A stretch of DNA of 31,070 bases, taken from NCBI GenBank assembly GCA_910585445.1, contig CAJUEK010000027.1, positions 1-31,070 on the forward strand, in the 5' to 3' direction. Shown here piece after piece: positions 7,575 to 14,442 of this stretch. The notes under the pieces were generated by a model. The model was not told the DNA's origin, searched no databases, and saw only the letters and a list, made by a program, of their open reading frames with translations. Numbering within the stretch: position 1 is the stretch's first letter; the number at the start of each line of letters is the position of its first letter. The DNA comes from an uncultured Bacteroidales bacterium (lineage in GTDB: Bacteria; Bacteroidota; Bacteroidia; Bacteroidales; UBA932). The position numbers were made by a program, and so were the translations under genes.

Positions 7575-7847
7575 TCAAATATTTTCTTTCATCCAGTCAA
7601 GTATGTTATCTGGAATTTTGTATGTAGCCCAAGCAGAATCTGTTATGTTTATTACAACAATTTTTCCTTTACCCTCAATTACATCAGACAACTCATCACG
7701 AATCCTTTTAGAAGAACGTGATGTTCTAATTATCCATACACGAGCAAACAATTTTGCCCAATTAGGATAGCGTTTCAATCGGGAACTTATGGCATCATAA
7801 GATTCCGTTGAATTATCTAACGTATATGTAACTAAAAATGTATTCAT
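7575..7847 (-). CDS. Stand-alone Cas2-like protein
   Basis: The 90-residue protein looks like the small ferredoxin-fold family related to Cas2: a first strand NTFLVTYTLD, a helix (YDAISSRLKRYPNWAKL), a second strand ARVWIIRT, a helix (SSKRIRDELSDVI) and a strand KIVVINI, with a Trp-rich end (AWATY, ILDWMKENI). There is no CRISPR array and no cas1, so it is not part of an adaptation module here. In related proteins the first strand usually ends with a YD pair; here it reads YTLD, so a Cas2-type metal site may be absent. Its ATG shares four bases (ATGA) with the stop of the membrane protein gene before it, which indicates translational coupling. The function is unknown. Confidence 0.62.
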   Translation of the reverse strand: MNTFLVTYTLDNSTESYDAISSRLKRYPNWAKLFARVWIIRTSRSSKRIRDELSDVIEGKGKIVVINITDSAWATYKIPDNILDWMKENI

Positions 7848-8092
7848 TCTTTTGAAGCCTTAAAATAATAACCGACAATGAAACCAAGAGGTCCTGATAA
7901 TACTCCCGATACAGCTATAAGCATATCCTTATATCCGTCTACCTCAAAACATTTACACCATCCAGTAATGAACACAAGAAGAACTACAATAAAATATGCT
8001 ATGACATATATTTTAGCTATCGTACTTCGAGTCGTTTCTTTGGGGTCAGAACTTCCTTTAGAATCTATCTCCTGCCTATCGTTCTCTGCCAT
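7844..8092 (-). CDS. Small two-helix membrane protein
   Basis: The product is 82 residues. A polar N-terminal tail of about 24 residues is followed by a hydrophobic helix (about residues 26-46, IAKIYVIAYFIVVLLVFITG), a short loop with two Cys, and a second helix (about 57-77, MLIAVSGVLSGPLGFIVGYY) ending in KASKE. I recognise no named family. It is the first gene of a two-gene operon with the Cas2-like protein and overlaps it by four bases. A TATATTTG box lies about 20 bp upstream. Small two-helix proteins in defence islands are often membrane effectors; that is only an inference from context (AbiE next door, IS remnants on the other side). Confidence 0.65.
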   Translation of the reverse strand: MAENDRQEIDSKGSSDPKETTRSTIAKIYVIAYFIVVLLVFITGWCKCFEVDGYKDMLIAVSGVLSGPLGFIVGYYFKASKE

Positions 8093-8111
8093 ATACTTAC
8101 AATTTTGCTCT

Positions 8112-8119
8112 CAAATATA
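8112..8119 (-). promoter_or_regulatory. Promoter -7 box for the membrane protein/Cas2-like operon
   Basis: TATATTTG on the minus strand matches TAnnTTTG exactly and would start transcription about 12 nt before the ATG at 8092. A -33 TTTG at the usual distance is not seen, so this is a partial match. Confidence 0.5.
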
Positions 8120-8379
8120 CGCGAATTTTCTTGAACCTCTATTATCTTTATTAAGATAACCAACTATATGCCAAAATTGTTTAGGTTATAATAGTATATA
8201 ACTACGTTACAATATTTATGCGTTTGAACAGCAATGCTGAGAAATATGATTTCAACGAATAAGCGCGACCGGAAGGCCTGTCCACAGTACGGGCAGCCTC
8301 TTCATCCGGGAAATCCAATGGCAAAAGCATCAAGCCCACGCAGCAAGAGTGCGTGTCGGAGTTAGTGCAAACCTAAAAA

Positions 8380-9387
8380 TCAAATTGAACGGAATCTGCC
8401 CTGCAACTCCTCTATTTTCGAGATCAGTTGTTCGAAGGTAAAATGCTCGCCGTATATCATAGACTCCTGCATGGCATTATAGTCATCTTGCCATACTTTC
8501 AGCACTTCTTCAGGAGGCAACAGGACGATACGTTTGCGTATGTCGGGTGTATAGTCCACATCCTTGATGGAAGTGAACAGCTCCCTGTGATGGTGAATGG
8601 TGCTCCATAACTCGTCATCGCTGACGGCTTTTTGTGCAAAAGGCTCGTCCATCATTTTCATCAGATCATAAAGATGACGCGACTTGCGGTCGGCATGGCG
8701 GCAGCCGTTGGTAGTAAACAGTTCGTGAAGCAGGAATGCTTTTTCCAAAAAGGTCTTTTCCGGTACAGCAGAGATGATATCCACATCCGCAACTGAAGTG
8801 TCTATCGTGGAATTTTTACTTACCAAAGACTTTACTTTTGCCTTGGCTGCAGGCTCGAACAACGACCTTGCACCAATTTCCAACAACACCTCAGATTGCA
8901 GATAATCGGGGCCGGTATTCCCAAAGACCGATTCGTAAGCGATATGCACTTTACGTGGTTCCGGATAGGTTGCATCCCCTTCACCGTCCGGATCTGGCAT
9001 TATCGTGCAATGGCCGGCCAGACCTTTCTCATTGACTATTCCCTGCAAATCCATAGCAAAGACATCCTTGACAAACAGCGATGATGCCTTACGCAGTTTC
9101 TTCAGTTGCTTTTTGGTCAGGTCGCCTTCCAAACCGAAAACGCTTCGGTCAATGGCAAGGTCGATGTCCTCCGAGAACCTGGAAATCAAATTCCACACCT
9201 TGCTCAAAGATGAGCCGCCTTTGAAAACAAGCCTATCCGCATACGGTAATGCATAGACCGCTTGCAGAATCCCTGTTACCCAAATATCCTTTTCTATTGC
9301 CTTGGGGTCATCAATGCCCAACCGCAGGCCGACTTGTTCGTAGATGGTACGGCGTGTATCCGCCGGAAGTTGCAGGAATTTATTCAT
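8380..9387 (-). CDS. abiEii: AbiEii-type nucleotidyltransferase toxin
   Basis: The 335-residue protein carries the nucleotidyltransferase signature LVFKGGSSLSKVW followed by RFSEDIDLAID: GGSS at 57-60 and the Asp pair 74/76 expected to bind metal. It also has the preceding EKDIWVTGIL segment usual in AbiEii toxins. AbiEii-like toxins modify RNA (tRNA in studied homologues), stopping growth, and the pair can abort phage infection. ATG 9387 is chosen because it overlaps the AbiEi stop as ATGA; a start ten codons upstream (9417) is possible. The C-terminal part (FLEKAFLLHEL, RHADRKSRHLYDLMKMM) matches the family, and the gene appears intact. Confidence 0.9.
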   Translation of the reverse strand: MNKFLQLPADTRRTIYEQVGLRLGIDDPKAIEKDIWVTGILQAVYALPYADRLVFKGGSSLSKVWNLISRFSEDIDLAIDRSVFGLEGDLTKKQLKKLRKASSLFVKDVFAMDLQGIVNEKGLAGHCTIMPDPDGEGDATYPEPRKVHIAYESVFGNTGPDYLQSEVLLEIGARSLFEPAAKAKVKSLVSKNSTIDTSVADVDIISAVPEKTFLEKAFLLHELFTTNGCRHADRKSRHLYDLMKMMDEPFAQKAVSDDELWSTIHHHRELFTSIKDVDYTPDIRKRIVLLPPEEVLKVWQDDYNAMQESMIYGEHFTFEQLISKIEELQGRFRSI

Positions 9388-9992
9388 AATGCTTTCAATA
9401 TTATAGAGCGAATCCATCCTGGAACAAGTTTCAAGTCCTCGGCAATTAGCTCTTGGGGGGCATTGGATAGTAATTGTTGGATACGGTTAAGCTGTTCCTC
9501 GCTCACGTTGCCTTGCCCCAGCCTCTGGAGGGCGAATGTAATCAGCATGATAAGTTCTGATTTGAAATTGAGTTTCTTGGGTACGACATGCTTGAAGAGA
9601 ATACCTCTACCGTTATATATTTTTATTCTTCGGGACGTACCGTCGGTGAAATAGACCGCATTCATCGGCACTTGTGTGGAGAGACCGAGCTTGTTCAATG
9701 CAGCATCCCCAGTCGGCACGATACGACACTTATCCCTTTGAGCAATGGCTTGTGCGACATCATCCACACTGGGATACACGATTCCGAAGCCGAACTCTGT
9801 ATCGACTTTCGGCTTACAATAAATACCTCTTGCAAGACGGATTATCTTTCCGGACAGCGTGATACGCTCAAAAACCTTGTTGATGGTCTTTTGCTCTCCC
9901 ATATCCGCGAAATCACTTGCAAACATTATTGCACCGTGTTTTTTCCTATTTATAACTGCAATTATCTTTTTATAAATACTTTGAGTGATCAT
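9384..9992 (-). CDS. abiEi: AbiEi-type antitoxin and autorepressor
   Basis: The product is 202 residues. The N terminus (about 1-60: MITQSIYKKIIAVINRKKHG, then FADMGEQKTINKVFERITLSGKIIRLARGIY) is the winged helix of AbiEi/DUF6088 antitoxins. The C-terminal part is the domain that neutralises AbiEii. It is the first gene of the pair and ends in an ATGA overlap with the toxin. I place the start at 9992, not at the upstream end of the frame (10076), because a promoter and a perfect inverted repeat lie at 10007-10077, so the upstream codons would not be transcribed or would be leader. AbiEi proteins of studied systems bind inverted repeats in their own promoter, which fits the operator seen here. 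Confidence 0.9.
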   Translation of the reverse strand: MITQSIYKKIIAVINRKKHGAIMFASDFADMGEQKTINKVFERITLSGKIIRLARGIYCKPKVDTEFGFGIVYPSVDDVAQAIAQRDKCRIVPTGDAALNKLGLSTQVPMNAVYFTDGTSRRIKIYNGRGILFKHVVPKKLNFKSELIMLITFALQRLGQGNVSEEQLNRIQQLLSNAPQELIAEDLKLVPGWIRSIILKAL

Positions 9993-10006
9993 TTTTATTA
10001 CTATTT

Positions 10007-10035
10007 TGTCGTAAAAAACACACTTTTTTACGACA
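10007..10035. promoter_or_regulatory. Perfect 12-bp inverted repeat, probable AbiEi operator
   Basis: TGTCGTAAAAAA (10007-10018) and TTTTTTACGACA (10024-10035) are exact reverse complements separated by CACAC. The repeat lies between the -7 box (10053-10046) and the abiEi start codon (9992), covering the start of the transcript. That is where an autorepressor would bind. On the RNA it could also form a leader hairpin. Confidence 0.8.
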
Positions 10036-10045
10036 TCATACACTG

Positions 10046-10077
10046 CAAATGTACAACGTTTTACCGAATCACCCAAA
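10046..10077 (-). promoter_or_regulatory. abiE promoter (TTTG-N20-TACATTTG)
   Basis: On the minus strand TTTG (10077-10074) and TACATTTG (10053-10046) are 20 nt apart, an exact match to the Bacteroidota pattern. Transcription would start near 10040, just before the operator. Confidence 0.8.
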
Positions 10078-10096
10078 CAAAATGATGATTTTGTTT

Positions 10097-10585
10097 CTAT
10101 TCAGCCGGCATGTCAAGGCGTTTCCCGTTGAGTTCGGAGCGGATTCCGTCAAGTTCCACAATGCTTTCCTGCAATAGACCAATATGCCCGCTGACCATTG
10201 CCGCTACCTTCGATGCATCGGATAGGCCTGACATTATGGCCATCGACTCACCAGCGTCCCTCTCATGCCAGTGCTTGAGGTAGCGGAGGTTGTCCTCGCA
10301 GTTCGCCTAGTCTATGCCAGCCATGCCGTTAAGCACAGCGGAGGAAAGCTCGGCAGCGATTTCTATTCTAGTCCCTTCTGTCTCATTTATCTTGGCGGCC
10401 TTCTTCTCCGCGGTCTCTCCCTGCTTCTATCCCTGCGCCATGGACTCCTGATCGGACTTGCGCATCTCCCTCAGCCACTCATGTATGACGAAGGCAGCCC
10501 TCCTCTCTTAGGCGGAGAACTGGACGCAAGCATCGAAGGTCTCGCCATTCTTTTTCAGCATGCCCTTATTTGTCACCTTTTTCAT
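10097..10585 (-). pseudogene. Broken gene: one frame, three in-frame stops
   Basis: From ATG 10585, one minus-strand frame of 162 codons reads like a real, charged, helical protein (MKKVTNKGMLKKNGETFDAC; HEWLREMRKSDQESMAQG; NCEDNLRYLKHWHERDAGES; SIVELDGIRSELNGKRLDMP). It is cut by TAA at codon 26 (10510-10508) and TAG at codons 53 (10429-10427) and 93 (10309-10307), with no frame change. It ends at TAG 10099-10097. I do not recognise the family. The simplest view is a decayed accessory gene with point mutations. Read-through or recoding in a former phage-like host is a less likely alternative. It lies upstream of the abiE promoter and just downstream of the TonB receptor gene. Confidence 0.7.
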
Positions 10586-10633
10586 CCCGCCCCGGGACAT
10601 ATTGCCCCAAAGATTCCGGACGTCGGAATTACA

Positions 10634-12922
10634 TCAATAGCTCAGTTTTACGCCCATGAAAAAGCAGCGCGGGGATGACGGGCCGTAAATATATCCGGAA
10701 TCACGGTCTGCTCCTTTGTCAAAGTCATTCTGGAATGCATTGAATATATTCTGCACCCCGGCATTCACCTGGAGCTTGATATTCTTCCAAATGCTGAAGT
10801 CGTAGAGCATCTTGGCATTCACATCCATGAATCCTTTTGTCTTTTCGGTACGGTCCACACTGATATATCCGGCGTGATGTTCAACAAGCATGCTTCCCGT
10901 ATATGTACCGCTCAAAGAAAGAGAAAATCCGCGATAAGGATTGCACGAAGTGACGAAATAGCCATAAAAATCCGGAGAGCGCAGCATCTGCCTTGTTGCC
11001 GGAACATTCTCAGACCAAGCATGAGCATCCTTGTAGCGCGACCTCTGCAACGTAACTCCTGCCTGAAACTGCCATAGGCTCCCGTAGGCAATCTTTCCTT
11101 CAAGGTTACCTCCCCATACATGGGCTCCGGACTCGTTGCGCCTTTCCTTTATCAGCACACCATCCTCAACACCGATTTCCGTAAGGGCAAAAACATCTGA
11201 CAAATCCGTGAAGAATCCTTCAACGAGCAGGTTTCCCTGCCAGTCTCCCCAGGTATGATACATATCGGCCGAAAGGCTCACGCTCTGGGACTTTTCCACA
11301 CGAAGCCCGTCTGCCAGACGTATCATGGACACGATGCCTCCCACATTGTCAATATGCAAGTCCTCATCAAAAGCCTGCGGAGCACGGAAGCCATACGAGT
11401 AGCTGGCACGCAGATTCACATTCCGGAGCGGATTATACCGCAGATTCACACGCGGACTGAATATAATCCCGTCAATGAGATTATGCTTGTCAAGGCGTCC
11501 TCCAAGAAGAAAACTCCACTTGTCATTTTTCCACTCATTCTGAAGGTAGGCGCTCCCTATACGCACAGTCTGGTCCGTAAAACGTCCATATCCCCACATA
11601 TTGTCCTCCAGATTGTCCTGGCTATATTCCATCCCGGCAGTAAAATCAGCCGGCATAAAAAGACACCTTTTGAATCTGAACACATATTGCGTACCCGCCA
11701 CCCATGTCAGGTCCTTGGTGTTCCCATACGCGTCCGGATCCATTCCGGCACCATAATAACTGTCCCTCGCGATATGCTGGAGAGAAGCGAACACATTGAC
11801 GCGATGTCTCTCGTCCGAGGAGAACCAGTCATATTTAAGCCCTCCAGCATTGATTGAGTGCCGCACCTGCTCCGCAATCATGGCTTCATGAGGAGGCAAA
11901 TCAAGCCTGTCCCCTCCCCTGCGATATTCCTGAAGATGGTGATACTCCGCTGTAAGTTTGCTGTAAAGCCCGGTCTTGACATATCCACGCATACCGAATG
12001 TCTGCCCGCTCAATTCCGTAAGTTCAGTAAACCCGTCACCGTCATGGTCATATCCGTCTTTCTGCCTGTTCTGGCCGAAAACCGCCATCCCCATTTTATT
12101 GTCATCCGTCACAAGAGAAGCATTGATTGAGGTCACGTTGTCAAAGGCCGAAGTCCCGTTTATGTTGCTCACGACATGCGACGCTGAAGCAGAATTCCTT
12201 ACAGGCTCCTTAGTTATTATGTTTATCGTGCCGGCTATGGCAGAAGAACCGAACAGCGCGGAGCCTCCACCTCTCATCACTTCAACCCTGTCCACCATGT
12301 TCGCAGGAATCTGCTCTATTCCATAGACTCCAGCCAATGAACTGAACACCGGCCTTGAATCAATGAGTATCTGCGTGTAGGGGCCATCCAGACCATTTAT
12401 CCTCACTTGCTGATAACTGCAATTCTGACAATTGTTCTCAACCCTCACACCAGGCTGAAACACCAGTCCCTGGGAAAGCGACACGGCATTAACCCTATCA
12501 TATGTATCCATTCCCACCACATTTACAAGGGTTGGTGCAAACATTCTGGCCGTCTCACTCCTATTGGCCGAAACAACAACACCCTCCAGAAGAACCCTGT
12601 CCTCCTCAACCATGAAATTCACCTCAAGAGCCACGCCGTCACTGAGTTCAACCTCTTTTTCAGCAGTCTTGTATCCGACTCCGGAAACCTGAAGAATGAA
12701 CTTTCCCTCAGGAAGATGTTCCAGATAATAATGTCCCGAACCAGCTGTAGCCGTTCCGATTACAGTCCCCTTGAGCGACACCATCACATAAGGCACATGT
12801 TCCCCAGTGCTCTTGTCTATCACATGTCCGTAAATGCTCGCTTCACTTCTTCCACGTTCCTCTCCCATTGCCGCAAACGGCATTGAGAACGCCCATAAAA
12901 CCAGAATAACAAATCTTTTCAT
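10634..12922 (-). CDS. TonB-dependent outer-membrane receptor
   Basis: The product is 762 residues. A signal peptide (MKRFVILVLWAFSMPFAAMG) is followed by a carboxypeptidase-like regulatory beta-sandwich (about 29-105), a plug domain (about 125-240) and a 22-strand-type barrel to the C terminus SY. The plug has CQNC (Cys165/168), GLDGPYTQILIDSRPVFSSL and MRGGGSALFGSSAIAGTINI, the layout of BtuB/HmuR-like receptors. It would import a scarce ligand, probably a metal chelate such as haem, cobalamin or a siderophore; the sequence does not decide. ATG 12922 is preferred to the GTG three bases before it. A split lipoprotein gene (12996-14102) precedes it on the same strand, and a promoter match lies between them. 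Confidence 0.95.
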   Translation of the reverse strand: MKRFVILVLWAFSMPFAAMGEERGRSEASIYGHVIDKSTGEHVPYVMVSLKGTVIGTATAGSGHYYLEHLPEGKFILQVSGVGYKTAEKEVELSDGVALEVNFMVEEDRVLLEGVVVSANRSETARMFAPTLVNVVGMDTYDRVNAVSLSQGLVFQPGVRVENNCQNCSYQQVRINGLDGPYTQILIDSRPVFSSLAGVYGIEQIPANMVDRVEVMRGGGSALFGSSAIAGTINIITKEPVRNSASASHVVSNINGTSAFDNVTSINASLVTDDNKMGMAVFGQNRQKDGYDHDGDGFTELTELSGQTFGMRGYVKTGLYSKLTAEYHHLQEYRRGGDRLDLPPHEAMIAEQVRHSINAGGLKYDWFSSDERHRVNVFASLQHIARDSYYGAGMDPDAYGNTKDLTWVAGTQYVFRFKRCLFMPADFTAGMEYSQDNLEDNMWGYGRFTDQTVRIGSAYLQNEWKNDKWSFLLGGRLDKHNLIDGIIFSPRVNLRYNPLRNVNLRASYSYGFRAPQAFDEDLHIDNVGGIVSMIRLADGLRVEKSQSVSLSADMYHTWGDWQGNLLVEGFFTDLSDVFALTEIGVEDGVLIKERRNESGAHVWGGNLEGKIAYGSLWQFQAGVTLQRSRYKDAHAWSENVPATRQMLRSPDFYGYFVTSCNPYRGFSLSLSGTYTGSMLVEHHAGYISVDRTEKTKGFMDVNAKMLYDFSIWKNIKLQVNAGVQNIFNAFQNDFDKGADRDSGYIYGPSSPRCFFMGVKLSY

Positions 12923-12942
12923 CACTTATAATTTTCTGGGCG

Positions 12943-12974
12943 CAAAGGTAAGGCTGCCTTAAATTGAGGTCAAT
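12943..12974 (-). promoter_or_regulatory. Promoter in front of the TonB receptor gene
   Basis: ATTG (12974-12971), 20 nt, TACCTTTG (12950-12943) on the minus strand: an exact -7 box and a three-of-four -33 box. The start of transcription would be about 12936, leaving a leader of only about 14 nt before the ATG. Confidence 0.6.
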
Positions 12975-12995
12975 CACAATATATTGGTAGCGGAT

Positions 12996-14102
12996 CTATG
13001 GCCGCTCATATTCATCAGTATTCTTAAGCCCGGGTATGCCATAATAGGCCGCCACAATATCGCCTTTGACAAAGATTTTCTTCCCCAGAAGGCCGGGATT
13101 GTCCACCAGATTCAAGGCTTCCCTCACCTCACCGTCAGGAAGCTGCACTGAAAGACAGGACGCCTTGGATGAAGTTCCGGAGCGCGGACCGAGAAGCAGA
13201 TTGGTCTTGGAGGCAAAAGGAGCACCAAAAGAGGCTGAGGCTGAAGTAAGGTCTCCGCCAACGACATAACCGCAGACCCAAACGTCCTCATCGCCTACAG
13301 AAGCCAAGGCCTGCTGCACTGTAAGCGCATTAGAAGGGCCGCTGCCTCCTCCAGGCTTTCCGCCTATGACATAATTATCCGTAATCCAGTTCCTTGAAGT
13401 ATCCACGGACACGGAAATACCGCTTGACGCCCCTTGCCCCGGAGAATCAGCGGAAGCGGCACCTACTCCGAGCGTAAGTATCTCCTGAGCCATAAGTGTC
13501 CTGCTCATCAGAACCTTGTCAACGCCTCAGTCACTCAACATCAGTGACACATTGCCGGGATTGAAATAGGCAATCCTCTTTTCCTTATACCCGTACATCA
13601 GCTTGCCGTCATCTGACTTCAGAAACAGCACTCCCTGCGGATAGACATCGAGAAATTCAGGAGCTATCCTCAGACGCACCCCGGCATTCACCTGACGGCA
13701 GACAAGCCTGACATCAGCCACACCACCGCGCGGAACCACGACACACTGCTCATCGCCATACTGCGGAGCAGAGAATGCAGGCTTTGAAAACTCTCCGGAC
13801 ACGGCACTCACGACATAGCTGCCTTCCGGAACCAGCAGGGATTCGGGACAAGCCCCGAACGGGCCTCCATAGAGGACCTTTCCTTTGGAATCTGTCACAG
13901 TAAGAATAAAATCACATGTATCCGGCATACCGGAATCCGTTCTTGTGATTTCCCTCTGATCCGCTGAAAACGCGATACGCAATTCACCTGTTTTTTCCGA
14001 ATTGGTGCCAAGCAGATCACAAGACACCCAAAGATGCGGCATAAAAAAACATCCTGCCACAAATGCCGCCACTGAAGGCAGACGGACGATTTTCCGTTTC
14101 AT
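12996..14102 (-). pseudogene. DUF4493-DUF6359 lipoprotein gene split by one in-frame TGA
   Basis: Two parts lie in the same frame. The first (14102-13527) starts MKRKIVRLPSVAAFVAGC with a possible lipobox and has the DUF4493 pattern, ending MYGYKEKRIAYFNPGNVSLM-LSD. After a single TGA (13529-13527) the frame goes on as GVDKVLMSRTLMAQEILTLG and then DUF6359-type sequence (VWVCGYVVGGDLTSASASFG; SCLSVQLPDGEVREALNLVD) to the stop at 12996. In the families I know these two parts belong to one protein, so the TGA looks like a nonsense mutation in a normal gene. ATG 14102 is chosen because GGAGAAAG precedes it. It probably was a surface lipoprotein partner of the TonB receptor that follows. Confidence 0.8.
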
Positions 14103-14149
14103 ATTCTTTCTCCTCATATCGTTTATGCCCGCAACATCGCGGACAAAGG

Positions 14150-14157
14150 CAAATGTA
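14150..14157 (-). promoter_or_regulatory. Possible -7 box for the DUF4493 gene
   Basis: TACATTTG on the minus strand lies about 48 bp upstream of the ATG at 14102 and would give a leader of about 40 nt. The -33 position reads TAAT rather than TTTG, so support is partial. Confidence 0.45.
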
Positions 14158-14331
14158 TCGGCAATAAATTAAACGGGATTAAAGAAAAAGAAAAAAGATA
14201 AATTTCTGTTTCTTTATGCGGTTTTTTCTGTTTCTTGCATCCGTTCTGCAAAAAAATGCTATAACGGGAACCGGTAAATCAGCATCTGCCAAACGTCACA
14301 AAACCAGCACAAAAACGGAGCTGAAATGAAA

Positions 14332-14371
14332 CAAAAATTCACGGGGCAGTCATGATAACATGAACTGCCCC
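14332..14371 (-). terminator. Terminator of the uvrD-like gene
   Basis: GGGGCAGT (14343-14350) pairs with ACTGCCCC (14364-14371), and CATG pairs inside it, around an ATAA loop with one unpaired A. On the minus strand it is followed by GTGAATTTTTG. It lies about 60 bp beyond the helicase stop codon. Confidence 0.75.
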
Positions 14372-14410
14372 GCTACTTAACCTAAACTTAAACTATGAAA
14401 AACTTCAATG

Positions 14411-14442
14411 CAAAGATAACAGATATTTCGTCATTCTGCAAT
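14411..14442 (-). promoter_or_regulatory. Promoter-like pair at the end of the uvrD-like gene
   Basis: ATTG (14442-14439), 20 nt, TATCTTTG (14418-14411) on the minus strand. It faces the DUF4493 gene but the terminator hairpin at 14371-14343 lies between, so it may serve a short attenuated leader or be chance. Confidence 0.35.

Noticed and set aside
7575..7847. Part of a CRISPR adaptation module
   Set aside because: The gene resembles Cas2 but there is no cas1, no other cas gene and no array in the window; it belongs with the two-helix membrane protein instead.
8120..8379. Gene between the membrane protein and AbiEii
   Set aside because: A short readable stretch near 8255-8360 has no clear start, domain or length; nothing more than weak AT-rich dyads is visible.
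10265..10678. Plus-strand frame of 137 codons
   Set aside because: It lies opposite the three-stop frame and the end of the receptor gene; its translation is Leu-rich low-quality sequence, whereas the minus strand reads as a charged helical protein.
11255..12130. Plus-strand frames opposite the TonB receptor
   Set aside because: They lie fully within a well-supported receptor gene and have no recognisable motifs.
10097..14102. Genome-wide stop-codon reassignment
   Set aside because: TAA, TAG and TGA all occur inside frames here, but dnaK, uvrA, nqrA-F and others use these stops normally, so a changed code in this genome is ruled out.
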